The position numbers and the translations under genes are program-made. Shown here one piece after another: positions 42,991 through 54,700 of a DNA stretch of 64,000 nucleotides. This stretch comes from Ceratothoa steindachneri. Taxonomy: Eukaryota > Arthropoda > Malacostraca > Isopoda > Cymothoidae. The stretch spans positions 89,829,865 through 89,893,864 of the forward strand of contig OZ018333.1 of NCBI GenBank assembly GCA_963969495.1, written 5' to 3'. Every line of letters starts with the position of its first letter. The stretch's first letter is position 1. Under the pieces are notes generated by a model. That model made no database searches. It saw only the letters and a program-made list of their open reading frames with translations, and was not told where the DNA came from.

Positions 42991-44916
42991 TTCATGGTCA
43001 ATGAGAAACCCTGATCATGTACCATAAGCTTGTCTGTAGTTGACTCCCCTTCCCCCTGCCTATTCTGTCTGTCTAAACATTAATTTTTTGTATAACTATC
43101 CCCTCAATCCTGTTTCTAGGCTAGACCTAACAAGCTATCCCATGCTGTGTCAGAAGAGAGGCTTTGGAACTTCAATAAGCAATGCCCAAGAGTTCCAAGG
43201 GCCAGGACTTTAGGGACCCTGGGTATTGGGGCATGATTAATTTGAAGATTAGTTTATTCCCAATAACCAATCTGAATGACCACCTCTGTGCACTCTTCAA
43301 GGTTGCATAAAGCTATACTTTCTATGGTATGCAAGCTTTCCTGCCTTGTTCGCTACCAGGCCAACTAAAAGTCTCAGATCCTGACTGTTCTATCAAGGAT
43401 TAGTCTCTCTTTTTAAGGAATTCTATTCCGTTGGACTGTATCTCAGGCTGCTTACTTGGCACATGCCTAAAAACCCCGAATAAGATAGGCAGAAGTGGCT
43501 GGACACAGGATATAGTCAACCAAACCCTTTCTTCTCAGTGGTCACAATCCCCCAAACTGTTGTTGGGAGAGATGAAGTGCTTAAAGAGAGCAAAACTGAT
43601 TGGAGGAGGGGTATGAAGACAGTTACTTTCACCTTAAAGCTAAAAATGAAGTGTATGTTGTAAAATGTAGTCTTTAATATACTATATAAATTGGACCCTT
43701 GGTTCTCGCCATTATTTGGTTCCTGGAAAGAGGTCAAAAACTAGAAATTACAAAAACAAAACATTATTTCCAATTTAAATAGAAGTAATTAAAAATAATT
43801 TGTTGTGGGGCCTAATTAGTTACCCTCACAATTAAAAATATATATGAAAGTCTTAATGCAAATAAAAGTTCTAATGTTACAGTACTTGAAGATTGGAATT
43901 CCTGAAAAATCCTTCCAATAAATTATGAATCTATATTACTCAATCCTCTAATAACATCTGCTTTAATAGCCTGTTTATTTTTTACTTTGCTGCTAAAGGC
44001 TATTATGACCTTACCATATTCTTCTTCAACTTCAGTCAATCATTTGCCTATTCATTCTTTGCTATACTTTTTTTAATTCAAAAGTTGATTTTGTGTTCTC
44101 TTGGTGATGAATGGCCACTAAAGTTCTTACTATAAATGCACTAAATTTAACATATTACAAAAGTAACAAAAAGAACAGCAATTTTCAGATACTAAATGAG
44201 GTAAAACTATACTTTGCACAAGAGTGATGCCAATTGAATCAGCTATGTGTCAAAGCACATAACACAAATTTGTGATCACCAGAATATATTTTTTGGTTGA
44301 AAACCAAAAAAGACAAATATTGATATGTATAAAAAGTGAAGGTTGCTGTAAATTGTTTCATTATGTTTCACATTAATAGTTTAAGAATGAGTTTTATAAA
44401 TATTAAAACTAAGGTATGACATTTAAAAGTTGAATACCTCATATTTGCCTTTTTGAAAAGTTAATAGCTCCACATCTCCAGTTAATAGGTACTATTTATC
44501 GTTTCTTATTCATATCAATAAACATTCATTAATTTTAATGTGGAATGACTAAATCAATCTCATCCCAACAATCACCTAACAAGAAAAATACTTCCACCCA
44601 TCCTCAAAATGAATCACAAGCCCAGTCCTACCAGTAGCAGCATAATGTCTTTTCTCTTCCCTCTCCAATTCACAAGTTATTAAAACACATCCACTCTACC
44701 CTCTACTCACAGACACTTAAACAACCTTCCACCAAACAAGACTAAATGAGCTACCATTCAGAGAAATGATCACACATGTCAGAGAGAGCACTTTTAGCAC
44801 AACTAAGCTCCATCCATTCAACTATCCACCAAAGATACAGATGCGTTAATTAACTAATGAGGCAATGAATTTAATTTTTGATGAGATTGAAGCAACTTTG
44901 CTTTTATTTGTTATAG
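42991..44916. other. Intergenic or 5' intronic sequence before the zinc-finger gene
   Basis: About 1.9 kb has no supported coding frame. It becomes AT-rich after 43740. Because the first recognised exon begins at a splice acceptor, this stretch may be an intron, with the 5' UTR exon further upstream or unrecognised here. Confidence 0.4.
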
Positions 44917-45001
44917 GATTTCTTCAGAGGTTACAAAAATGGAAGAAATAAAAAAGGAAGATATTGATTATACGCTTAATTTTCATCCGGATGATAAAAA
45001 T
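44917..45001 (+). CDS. Host C2H2 zinc-finger gene, first coding exon
   Basis: A splice acceptor (ttgttatag, ending at 44916) precedes a short 5' leader and ATG 44939 in good context (acaaaaATGG). The exon encodes 21 residues, MEEIKKEDIDY and onward, and ends at the donor gtaagc (45002) in phase 0. An alternative acceptor cttcag ends at 44927. The acidic Glu/Asp/Lys start is typical of regulatory N-termini ahead of zinc-finger arrays. An upstream noncoding exon is expected. Recognition rests on frame, splice sites and the downstream exons. Confidence 0.75.
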
Positions 45002-45139
45002 GTAAGCATCTCAGGATTTTCTTATTTATGTAGTATTCAACATCATTATTTTGTATGCATTTTAGTTAATATGCTTTTACCTATCAAATTATTACTTGTC
45101 TAGAGTTATGGAAAGTAAATTCCCTATTTTTTATATTAG

Positions 45140-45289
45140 GATATTTATAAAGATGCCACCATCAAAGAAATGAAAGAAGAGTTGTCTGATTCAGATCATG
45201 GAAATGAAGTAAAATTGATCACAGGTCAAGAACGAGCAATTGTTGATGGTTCTAATGAATTGCTGTTAAAAGAATGCCCAGTCAAAGAG
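45140..45289 (+). CDS. Host C2H2 zinc-finger gene, coding exon 2
   Basis: The acceptor tatattag ends at 45139 and the donor gtagtt starts at 45290. The exon is exactly 50 codons and phase 0 at both ends, encoding an acidic stretch (DIYKDATIKEMKEELSDSD, then LLLKECPVKE). It joins exon 1 in frame. No domain is recognised, and the segment is probably disordered. Intron 1 is short (138 bp), in contrast to introns 2 and 3. Confidence 0.75.
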
Positions 45290-45446
45290 GTAGTTACAAT
45301 GAGTTGCCTGTTATAATATTTAGCAATGTTCCTGTGGTAGGTTAATCTCTCTACAACCTATTATTGGTTAAACAGAAATAAGTTGAGGGTTAAATTTTAT
45401 CTCATCCTTTATTGAAAGCCATTTCATGAGAATTATTTTCTGATGC

Positions 45447-45540
45447 TAGCTAAGTGGTCTAAGGCACTGCTTTAACTGAAGTTAAAGTGGTACTTGTTTC
45501 TCAGTGTTCTTGGTTTGATCATAGATTTTTATGAGGAAAA
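45447..45540 (+). repeat. tRNA-Leu-like SINE fragment 1
   Basis: TAGCTAAGTGGTCTAAGGC (45447-45465) fits a tRNA A box and is close to the D-arm of tRNA-Leu. GGTTTGATCAT (45512-45522) is a degraded B box. No tRNA cloverleaf is preserved, so this is a SINE or tRNA-derived remnant rather than a tRNA gene. Confidence 0.5.
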
Positions 45541-45631
45541 ATGTTTCCATAGAAAAAAAATCATTTATAAATTTCTTTATTTTATTTTATGACTTATTTA
45601 TTCTATTTTATCATTCTCTCACATTTATCCT

Positions 45632-45821
45632 GTAAGGGGCATGGTGATTTTCTTTCCTGGCCCCAGTTCTGATGAGACTCAGTGCACCTTCTGGCCCCAA
45701 CTTAGCTTCTTCTTCTTTCTAACCCCGTAAGGGGCGCGGCGATTTGCCATCCTGGCCGTCGTGCTGACGGGAGTCAGCACCCCGTCCGACCCCAGCTTAG
45801 CCTATTCTCCTTCCTTCAAAA
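45632..45821 (+). repeat. Tandem 5' monomers of LINE A
   Basis: Two units begin gtaaggggc (45632 and 45727) and share cctggcc, gat-ag-ctcagcac, ccccaacttagc and cttc. They are about 75% alike by eye. Only one unit is present in the copy at 54190. Repeated 5' monomers can carry an internal promoter in other LINEs. Confidence 0.65.
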
Positions 45822-46237
45822 CACTTGTTTTCTCACTTTTCATACAACCTCTCACACAACTTTCTCCGGTCAGCCTCTAATTTCACAGGGTAGATGTTGA
45901 CCTTCTTCTCAGCCAATCCTTCTGGATCGGGGCTGAGGGGGGAGGGGACGATGTTCCTAACCCCTGAGCTCCGGTCCGGGATGTTTTTTTTTTAACAACC
46001 TGCTTCATCCCCACCCATACCTTCCTCACATCCCTTTTCCTTTCCTCTTCACACCTATCAATTTTACGCCCTGTCCAAGGTGGAGACGCCATGCCGATGG
46101 ACTGCCAGGCCACCAGGCGGGAGGGGTGGTCCTGAATCGCGGCACCTGGCTCTGCCAGGCCTGTAAGCGGCTCTTGCAGTGCCAGCTACTGCAAGGGGTG
46201 ATGAGCTGTTGCATCCCATAATAAAAAGAGGGTCACA

Positions 46238-48342
46238 ATGCCCAATGATGAGTCCACCCCCCCATCCTTTAATTCCCCCTGTACCAACGATGGAGCCGCC
46301 CTCAGGCAGTTCCACCGAAAAAATGGAGGTCCTTCCCCCCCTGTGCTTGTGCAGGGGACCCTCCATATTTCTCTAACCGGAGAGGAGGCTTACTCCTCTT
46401 CTACCACTACAGGTGTAGGGGACTCCCTCTCACCCCCTTCTCTGGAGATCCTTTTTGGCACCTCCCTGTTTCCAGCGGCAGTCGCTCCTTTTCATTCCAA
46501 GGGTGTAGGGGACTCCCCCTCACTCCCTTCTCTGGAGATGCTTTCGGGCACCTCCCTCTTTCCAGCGGCAGTCCTCTCTGTTCTTTCCAAGGGGACTACC
46601 AAGAAAGCCAGCAGGCAGCTCATTGCCGAGCGCTCCCCATTGAAGCGGCTCGGTAGGGCAAACCCCCTTTGGGGGAGAGGGAAGCCAGGCCCCTTTGGTC
46701 GCTTCCCTCAAAAGACCTGCTGGCAACAATATTGAACCTTGCCAGGGTCAAGGCCTGTACCTCCCCACACATAGCTGGTGACGCTGCCGTTGGGACCTGC
46801 TATATCCTGGGAGGGGATGGCCAACTGGAGGCCCCTCCTGTGATAGACATGGTCCTTGAGGAAACCCAGCCCCAGACGGTAGAGCCTTCCATGGGGGAAA
46901 TCCGGGCTCGGCGCCAAGCACCGAACCCGAATCCGCCCCTATGCAAGGTCCTCCTCAAATGGCCAGGTTTTCCAAGGCACTACAAGGAGGGGAGGGATCT
47001 CCTCCGGCCGGTGCTCCTACGACTGCCAGGACCTTCTCAATTTCTAAGCAGTACCTGGCTGATGCCGGTCCATCTGGCCAGGGGGCTCCTACCGCCCGAG
47101 GTAAAAAACGGGTTCATTCCCCGCCCTCCTCTCCAAAAAAAAAAAAAAAAAAAAGACTAACAAGACTTGGGGCTCCTCTCCATCCGCGGGTGCTGCGGGG
47201 ACAGATGGGTCTGCTGCCACTTTGGCAAGCGACCAAGGCAAGATCTGCACATCCGGCCCTTCTATCCCCCTGTGTGCGAAGCCCCTGACTATGAATAAGA
47301 CCAAAAGGGAACAGGGCGGAATCTCGATAACATCGGGGCCCCTGATTCAGAGGTTACCTGGCGTTTTCGAGCCCGCTGGCTTCAAACACTTCCTTGTTAT
47401 TCGCTCCACTGGTGGCACCATGTTGGCCAAGGGCAACATGATCCTTCAGAGGATAGCATTAGCTAGTGTAATTGAGAGAGAGCCGAAAGTGACCCGTTTC
47501 TCGGACGGGAGCCTTCTGGCGAATGCGGCGAATCCCACCGAGGTGGCCAAGATAAGTGCTCTTTGGACACTTAATAGCACCCTGGTGAGTGTGACGCCGC
47601 ACTCTACCATGAACTTTGTGAAAGGAGTAGTTTATGCGAGGGAACTCGTTAACTACTCCATAGAGGACATCACCTTAGAGCTGGCCGACCATGGGGAAGT
47701 CAAGGTCGAACGTCTGATGAGAAAAACAGGGAGGGGCCTCGAGACCCACCCCTATACTCTACGTAACGTTCGACTGTGACAAGCTTCCTGAGTCGGTGCG
47801 TGCCGGTTGGTACCGCTACCGCGTCAAGGCATTCCTGCCACTGCCGCGGTGGTGCTATTACTGTCGCCGCTTCAGCCATACGAATCGTTCTTGTAGAAGT
47901 GCAAAGTCGGGGTCACCCGAAGTCTGTGTAAATTGCTCCAGGCCGCACACGGTAAGTCTAAATCGTGTGTGGCCAAGTGTGTCAATTGCGGAGAGCCGCA
48001 CCCCGCTTCTTCGAAGCAATGTGGTGCATATCTCCTCGAAAAAGAAATCCTGGCCGTTCAGGCCATCGACTCTCATTCCGCGAGGCTAAGGACTTGGTCC
48101 TGTCGCGCCCGGCTCTGCCTGGGACGTCTTATGCCTCAATTGTTAGAAAGGCACCCTCTGCTCCTGGCCCATCCAGACCAACGAGCACGGTTGTTTCCGC
48201 GCCCATTCGGAGCCCTTCTGCGGGCTCCACTCAACCCGGGCGCTCCCGTGATGAAGTTTGTGGGAAAAAGGGTTCATACCTTGCCCTGGCTAACACCCCG
48301 TGGTTCCCCCCTCTTTCCCCAGCTCGCCAGATAGCCCCTTAA
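46238..48342 (+). pseudogene. LINE A copy 3 ORF1
   Basis: It starts ATG CCC AAT GAT GAG (MPNDES...), as in the copy at 54701 (MPNDEY). A Ser/Pro-rich N-terminal part is followed, in shifted frames, by a Lys-rich stretch disrupted by a 20-A run, the FLVIRSTGGTMLAKGNMI Gag-type domain (47390-47780), and the zinc knuckles (WCYYCRRFSHTNRSC, EVCVNCSRPHT, CVNCGEPHPASSKQC). Several frameshifts break it into pieces. Confidence 0.78.
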
Positions 48343-48664
48343 ATAAAAAAAAAAAAATCTTCTCCAAGCGTGACCGTTTGCCGTAAGGCGGAACGGCCAC
48401 GCGCCTCCACCGATTCGTTAGACTCACAGGAGGCAACACATCTGAAGTTAGTCGCCAGGCCATCTTCCTGGGTTCCTAAAACTGTCCCCCGAAAGGAGGA
48501 CAGCATGAAAGGAGCTTCTGCTCATTCGCCCACGCCTAGTGGTGGGCTGAGTGGCTCGAAGACGGTGGTTCCTCGAAAAGAGGTCCCTCCGCCTCCGAAG
48601 ACGCAACGGCCATTGCCGTGAGAGTCTTCTGTTCGAAGAGGGCCCCCGCGTCTCCTCCAAGCTA

Positions 48665-49290
48665 GACATGGAGGGCATATTCCTTCAATGGAATTGCCGT
48701 AGACTCCGGGCCAACTGGGAGGAGCTGCGGGGGCTCGTCTCGTCCCGTTCCCCGTTAGCCATTTTTCTGAAGGAGACCATGCTAGGCGCGTGCCCTCTGC
48801 CCGTCCTCCCGGGGTATAAGGGTCTTGCGACCCCACCACCACGGGATGGCCGGCCTGGGGGGATGCGCGGTTTACACCCGGCATGATGTCTTCGTTCTTC
48901 CTTTCACTTTAGATACCTACTTTTAGGCAGTGGCTGAAAGGAATTTTGTACATTCCTCCATCAGCTGACTTCGACGTGGGGGACTTCCGCCGCGTCGTGG
49001 CACGGTTGCCGAGGCCCTTTCTCTTGCTTGGAGATCTCAACGGCAGGCATCCTCTCTGGGGAGATTACTCACTAAATCCCAGGGGACAAGTCCTTGCCGA
49101 TCTGATCGAAGAGCTTGAGATAAGTGTCCTAAATATAGATTAGTTTACGCATCACTGTCCGAGAACCGCTTCATTTTTTTGCCTTGACCTATATATATGC
49201 TCTTCGGATGCACAGTCTGATTTTGATTGGGGGGGGGTCGATGACCTCCATGGTAGTGATCACTTTCCCATTCAAATATCATTTTCAGGG
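48665..49290 (+). pseudogene. LINE A copy 3 endonuclease
   Basis: The motifs are IFLQWNCRR, AIFLKETMLG (catalytic Glu), YIPPSADFD, LLLGDLNGRHPLWGDY and GSDHFPIQISFSG. Frameshifts occur near 48880-48945 and around 49140-49230. The usual Asn in GDLN is intact here, unlike copy 1. Confidence 0.78.
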
Positions 49291-49519
49291 CAACTGCCGC
49301 CTGAGAGCCCACCTGGGGGGTGCTTGGCGCGGGGGCAGTGGCCTACATTTTATGAAATAACTGAATTCTCTATCTCAGTCGAGGAGTTTAGGTCGGTAGA
49401 TATGGCCGTTGAGTTCTTCTCCGGCAACCTCATCGCCGCGGGCCTGATTACTATTCATAGAACGTCTGGCTTTTTTTGCCGAGTGTGAAACGGCCCTCAA
49501 ACAGAAGCGTTATGTCTAC

Positions 49520-51220
49520 ATGCGCTATAAGCGCCGCCCGAACGACTTCACTGTCGCTGAATTTCGTCGGGCTAGGGTTAGGTTCCGGTATATTTCGAAG
49601 CACGCCCACCGCTCATATTGGCGGGCATACGTGTCTTCACTTAACGGGAAGACCCCTTTAGCAGAGATGTGGAGGCGAGTCAAAAGGATTCGGGGCAAGT
49701 TCTCGCAGGACACCTCTCCCGTTCTCCAGAAGAATGGGACCGCAATCTCGGACCCCGCGTCTGTGGCGGAATCCTTTGCGACTGCTTTCTCCGCATTCTC
49801 TAGCCGGGATGCTGCTCTGCCAGCATTCAATGCACGTCGTGATGTCGCGGAAGGCTGCCGACTGGACTTCACCTCCTTCAACGTCAGGTTTACTCTGCCT
49901 GAGTTGCATTCTGCTCTCGCCCCGTGCGCTGTCACCGCCCCTGCTCTGGACGATGTCCTGTTCGCCATACTTCGATATCTGTGTGAGCGAAGCATGGCCT
50001 TTCTGTTAGATTTGTTCAACAGGATCTATGTCAAGGGTCTCCTCCTGGATTCCTGGCGAATCGCTACTGTGCTCGCTTTTCGCAAACCGGGGAAGATCAC
50101 TCTACCCCGGCTGGTTTCCGCCCAATCTCTCTAACTTCCTGCATGTGCAAGTTGGTGGAGAAATTGGTAAATGATAGATTATCTTGTTTTCTGGAGCGGA
50201 TGCTCTGCTCCGACTTGAAAATGCGGTCAGTGAGGCCTTCCTTCGTAGACAGCATCACGCCACAGTTTTTTTAGATCTGGAGAAGGCCTATGATACCACA
50301 TGGCGATACGGTATCATGGAGACTCTCCACACGATGGGGTCGAGGGAACGCCTCCCAGTTTTTATATCTGAATTTTTACGAGATCGCCGATTCCGCGTAC
50401 GGGTAGGGGGAGCCCTCTCCGGCCCAATGGAGCAGGAAGAAAATGTCCCCCGCAGGAAACTGTCCTCAATGTCGCACTCTTTGACCTGAGCAACACCTCA
50501 CATGGGGGTTCATATTCTCAGCCTTATTCGCCTGTAAGCTTGACCTTGGCGCCTCCCTCAGTCGCCAATAGCTCTCACTGCATCCACACCTAATCTCGAC
50601 AGTGTCTATGCAACTGTGAGACGCCAGTCATATGGTTAAGCTCTTTTAGTTTAGGGTTAGAAACTACATCGAGAGCTAAGTTTAGCTCTCGGGCAGGTCG
50701 CTACCCTGGTGTGTACCATCTTTGACTATTTGTCGCCACTTCCCTGTTCCCAAAGCTTCTACAGCACCAGGAGTATTGCATTCGACCTTTATGGAACACA
50801 CATCGTGTCACGCTGGGACTGTGCCAGTGTATACAAATGGTTCCAAGTCCCAAGAGCGGGTCAGTTTCCACGCCGTATCGCCTCAGTTTGAAGTCAGCGG
50901 GACTCTGCCAGGCGCTGAGTCTTTCTTCCTGGCCGAGCTGGTTGCAATATACCGCTTGGTACGGGAGATAACACGACGTGCCTGGGTCGGAGACCCGATT
51001 ATGATTTATAGCCACTCACAAACCGCCCTGAGTGCTCTCGGGGCATTTGAAGCTCTGCAACCCTTGGTTCACGATATCCGTGACTCCACCGTTTTGGCAA
51101 GCTGGGCGGATCTAGAGATTATCTTTTGCTGGGTTCCTGGACATGTAGGAATTGCGGGGAATGAGGGCGCCAAAGAGTCCGCAACGTCCAGACTAGCGTT
51201 TCGCTCTTCCTCACACTGAT
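49520..51220 (+). pseudogene. LINE A copy 3 RT and RNase H, deleted in the palm
   Basis: RT fingers are readable to FLDLEKAYDTTWRYGIMETL (about 50267-50325). The sequence then jumps past the GVPQGSV and YVDD blocks into the linker (near 50500) and on to RNase H with VPVYTNGSKSQE, AELVAIYRLVREI, IMIYSHSQTALSALGA and WVPGHVGIAGNEGAKESA. The first and third catalytic Asp positions read Asn and His, so RNase H is also damaged. Confidence 0.78.
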
Positions 51221-51662
51221 TACATGGCAGGAATACGGGCTGATCTCTGGGCTGCTTGGCAAAGAAGATGGGAGACGGTCGAGGGCAACTTAAAGTTGCG
51301 TGCCAGTACACCGTGACTGTTTCCATGGATCTACCCCACAATGCCGCAACGGCTTCAGGTTCCTTTCTGTCGTCTCTGAATTAGACACACTCGGTTTTCT
51401 TATTATTTTTTAGCTTAGGCCTTTTTTATTATTATTTTTTTTAATATAGCCTATTAGTAGGCTGTGTTGTGTGTTGCGAATTGTGCCCAAGTAGGCAGTA
51501 ATGAGATGGTTTCCCCACCCACCCTAAAAAGCCGCATGTTTAGCTTATTTCTAGTTTGTCCATTGAGTTCCTAATTAATTTCTCTCTCATAGTCCTTTCA
51601 TTTAACTTGGATAGGCAAGTCTTAAAAGCCTCTCTATTTGTGAGAAATTTTATCCTCATATA

Positions 51663-51740
51663 AAGCTGAGTGGTCTAAGGCATTGCTTAAACTAAGATCA
51701 AATCGGTTCTTGATTTGATTCATTTCCACGAACAGATTCT
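51663..51740 (+). repeat. tRNA-Leu-like SINE fragment 2
   Basis: AAGCTGAGTGGTCTAAGGC (51663-51681) matches the A-box region of the fragment at 45447, and GATTTGATTCA (51712-51722) is B-box-like. It has the same orientation as fragment 1, and the two flank LINE A copy 3. Confidence 0.45.
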
Positions 51741-52134
51741 TTTGTGTATTAGGAAATAATATTTTTCAGTATAAAAATGATTCTATTTATCTTGTTTCTT
51801 TACAGTATGACACCGTGTGAGAGGGTATTAGTAGCTGGGGTCATGTGCTAGATCTTTTTTATCTGTTTTATACCTTAATGAGGTTGTCATTCCTTAGTCA
51901 ATCTCCCATCATCATATTTGGCACCACTATTTAGCTGTTACCATGCACACTTCTGCTATTTGCACACACTAATCTTTACAATCTCATACATCACTCATTA
52001 TTTTCACCTGAAAGTGAACATATCTAATTCTCCAAAGTAAGTCATTAAAAACATGAATATAAATGTAGGAAAAGAACACAACAGTGATTTCTGGATGCTG
52101 TGTAAGGAATTAAATTTTGTACTTCTTCAAACAG

Positions 52135-52293
52135 GACTTTGGGGAGGTTTCATTGAAGGAAGAAGTTAGTGAAGAATTCTTTCATAGAGAGATGAGTTCT
52201 CCTGTTACTTTTGATGTACTGTGTTCAAAATCTAAAAACTCTCTACCAAACAATACCAGTGAGTTTTTGCAACAAGACCCCCATCAAGAAAAG
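52135..52293 (+). CDS. Host C2H2 zinc-finger gene, coding exon 3
   Basis: The acceptor ttcttcaaacag ends at 52134 and the donor gtaatc starts at 52294. The exon is exactly 53 codons in phase 0 at both ends, encoding an acidic then Ser/Asn-rich stretch (DFGEVSLKEEVSEEFFHREM). It joins exon 2 in frame and has no stop. No named domain was recognised. Confidence 0.75.
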
Positions 52294-52559
52294 GTAATCT
52301 TTGTTATTTTTAGTTTCTTGCTGAATTTATTTGTATAAGGGCAAACATTATTTCATATTTTCTTCACACCAATGCTATCACTCAAGATTGCCATTTGTTA
52401 GTAATAAATAATAATAGTAGTGTTTATACACTTATCATGCCTGCTTGAATGTCATTTTCATGGAGTGCAGTATAAACACAACCTCTCCATCTATATGACT
52501 AGGGTTCCTACTACCTCTCCCTGGTCCCTCTCACACACCTTTCAATTTAGAACATATTT

Positions 52560-53200
52560 AATAGCTTCAGTGTACATATTTAAGGTGCTTCAGGGAAGGT
52601 AATAACTCTGTTGTCCTCCTTTGCACTAATTAGCGGATTGATATGATGTCTAAAATGTGTTAACCATGGTTCTATACAATACACTAAATCTGGGCTATCA
52701 TTTGAGTTATAAAGTTCAAGGATAACATCCTTACATTAGTAACATTTATCTTAATGATGCCCAACACACTATTTTCTTTACTTTTTCTTCAAAACACTAC
52801 TTAGTAATCCTCACTGACAGTACTTGTAAAGTCCTTTTCAGCCTCAACTAAGTTCAGCCCATGTTTGTTAAACATGATTTACCCATTCTAAATCCATGCT
52901 GTGAGCATCGTTGCTCACACGCTTAAAAACTCGCAAACCAACTGGCTTAAAGTTATTTAGGTCTTTTTTTCCCACTTAAAATGGACACTACACTTAGTAT
53001 TTTCCAAGTATTTGGCACTTCTCAAATAAAACATATTTATCTTGTATCTACTCGTATTTTCTCCAGAGCTACTGCGATGCTTTCCATACCTTCCTCAAGT
53101 AACCTAGAATGAATGCCATCTGGACCAGAGGCCTTATAGTATTTAACTCGATTATCTTTTAATTATTTCTCTGTCTGTATTAATGGTATTTTACACCTCC
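52560..53200 (-). pseudogene. Highly decayed CR1-like RT fragment
   Basis: On the minus strand, phrases parallel the better copies: an LLEEGMESIAVALE-like stretch (53105-53065), a NIYFI-then-gap region, a GQFTTLS-like remnant, and an HGFRMGKS-like block near 52900. Further left, 52620-52760 parallels the CR1 C-terminal domain. All frames are destroyed. This is the oldest CR1-like copy in the window. Confidence 0.55.
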
Positions 53201-53328
53201 CATCCTCTGATAGTATTTAAGTTTTAAAGCATTGGTGGCCTGTCTAGGTGCCTGATGTAAGCGTGCCTACTAATTGGCATTTGTTTTGTTTTTACAATTA
53301 ATTTTGTTTTGTATTTCGATTAGCTGAG

Positions 53329-53415
53329 TCATCATTGGTGCTTGCCAGAATAGATTATGAAGATTTAAGAGAAAATACTGACAAAGTTGAGCTATTTGGG
53401 CAAAGATTGCATCAG
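53329..53415 (+). CDS. Possible extra or alternative exon of the zinc-finger gene
   Basis: The stretch SSLVLARIDYEDLRENTD and on to GQRLHQ is open for 29 codons. It is preceded by AG (tagctgag) and followed by the donor-like CAG|GTCATC, both phase 0 and so compatible with the neighbouring exons. The composition (acidic, charged) is like the other exons. The donor is weak, and a better-looking acceptor five bases upstream would be out of phase. It may be chance. Confidence 0.25.
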
Positions 53416-54189
53416 GTCATCCCATAATTAAGACCCCAACTTTGGATAAGAGAAAAGGCTGAATTTCATTAGAATTCATTCATTAATGTAATAATTATCA
53501 TTGAATTCTAAATGATTCAAATGTTTTTTAATATCATATTTTGGTTGGTAGGGAAATAATTTATAGAGGGAAGAGTGGATCCTTCCTCTGATGTCAGAAC
53601 GTGCTTCTTTCTTGTCTTCTTGTCTCTGTTCTCTATGTTCCTTTTTGCATTTTTTTTTTCAATTTTACTTATTTGTACTAGTACTAGGCTGAAATCTTAA
53701 TTACTGTTACTTGTGCCCTGGTGTCAATTGGCAGATGTGTGTGATCTTACTCAATGAACTTCCCACTGTGCCCTCAATGACAGCCTCCGGGCAACTTTGA
53801 AACTGACCACAGACCTTCATCACTATCTCCCCTTTTAGGTGCCTAAAGGCCCAGGTAATCCTTCATTCAGCTCATTCTTTTTGTTGCCCTTGGAGTTATT
53901 TGTCTCTTGTTCCATTGCACTCCATACATAGAAGTCAGGAGAGTTGGGAGGTCAAAGGTCAGGTTCTGCATGATTGATATCCAGACCTGGGTCTTCAAGC
54001 TAGTCTCCCAAGGTGTAGAGTCCTACTGCCTCATGTAAGGCCTTCCTACAGCCTTCCTACAGCTACCCGCTCGATTCAAGACCTCACCAGCTCACTTAGA
54101 ACATGCATTTAGCCACTGGTATTCAACTTGAGCCAATCAGGGAAGAAATGGGGAGGCAGAAAATCACCTTTTTTGTGTTTGTGCCCACG
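53416..54189. other. Intronic sequence without recognised features
   Basis: No coding frame or known repeat is supported. A near-duplicate phrase, gccttcctacagccttcctaca, occurs at about 54041-54062. Confidence 0.35.
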
Positions 54190-54700
54190 TAAGGGGCGCG
54201 GCGATTTGCCATCCTGGCCGCCGTGCTGACGGGAGTCAGCACCCCGTCCGACCCCAGCTTAGCCTCTTCTCCTTCCTTCAAAACACTTGTTTCCTTGCTT
54301 TTCATACAACCTCTCCCACAACTTTCTCTGGTCAGCCTCTAATTTGACAGGGTAGATGCTGACCTTCTTCTCAGCCAACCGTCCCGGATCGGGGCTGAGG
54401 GGGAAGGGGACAATGTTCCCTTACCCCTGAGCTCCGGTCTGGGGTGGTTGGTTTTTAACAACATGCTTCATCTCCACCCAAACCTTCCTCACATCCCTTT
54501 TCCTCTCCTCTTCACAATCTATCTTTTTTACGCCGTGTCCAAGGTGGAGCCGCAATGCCGATGGACTTCCAGCCATCAGGCGGTAGGGGTGGTCCTAAAT
54601 GGCGGCGCCTGGCTCTCCCGGGCGTGTAAGCACCTCTTGCAGTGCGAGCTACTGCGAGAGGTGATGCGCGATTGCGTCCCGGGATACAAATAGGGTCACC

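Larger units (their letters stand above)
45632..51530 (+). mobile_element. LINE A copy 3, with internal deletions
   Basis: The element starts with two tandem 5' monomers of about 95 bp (gtaagggg at 45632 and 45727). It continues through ORF1 (46238), endonuclease (48665), RT (49520-50470) and RNase H (50800) to the paired 3' hairpins near 51446-51500. Two deletions near 50500-50540 remove the RT segment with the Tyr-x-Asp-Asp block and the RT-RNase H linker. Internal A-runs (47138-47157, 48347) and many frameshifts are present. It sits in intron 2 of the host gene in sense orientation. Confidence 0.85.
45290..52134 (+). other. Intron 2 of the zinc-finger gene, filled by LINE A copy 3
   Basis: This 6845-bp intron holds a tRNA-like SINE fragment (45447), LINE A copy 3 (45632-51530) in sense orientation, and a second SINE fragment (51663). 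The remaining sequence (51741-52134) shows no coding frame. The ends are gtagtt and ttcaaacag. Confidence 0.65.

Noticed and set aside
45447..45540. A functional tRNA-Leu gene
   Set aside because: Only an A-box-like stretch and a degraded B box are present. The acceptor and anticodon stems do not fold, so it is listed as a SINE fragment.
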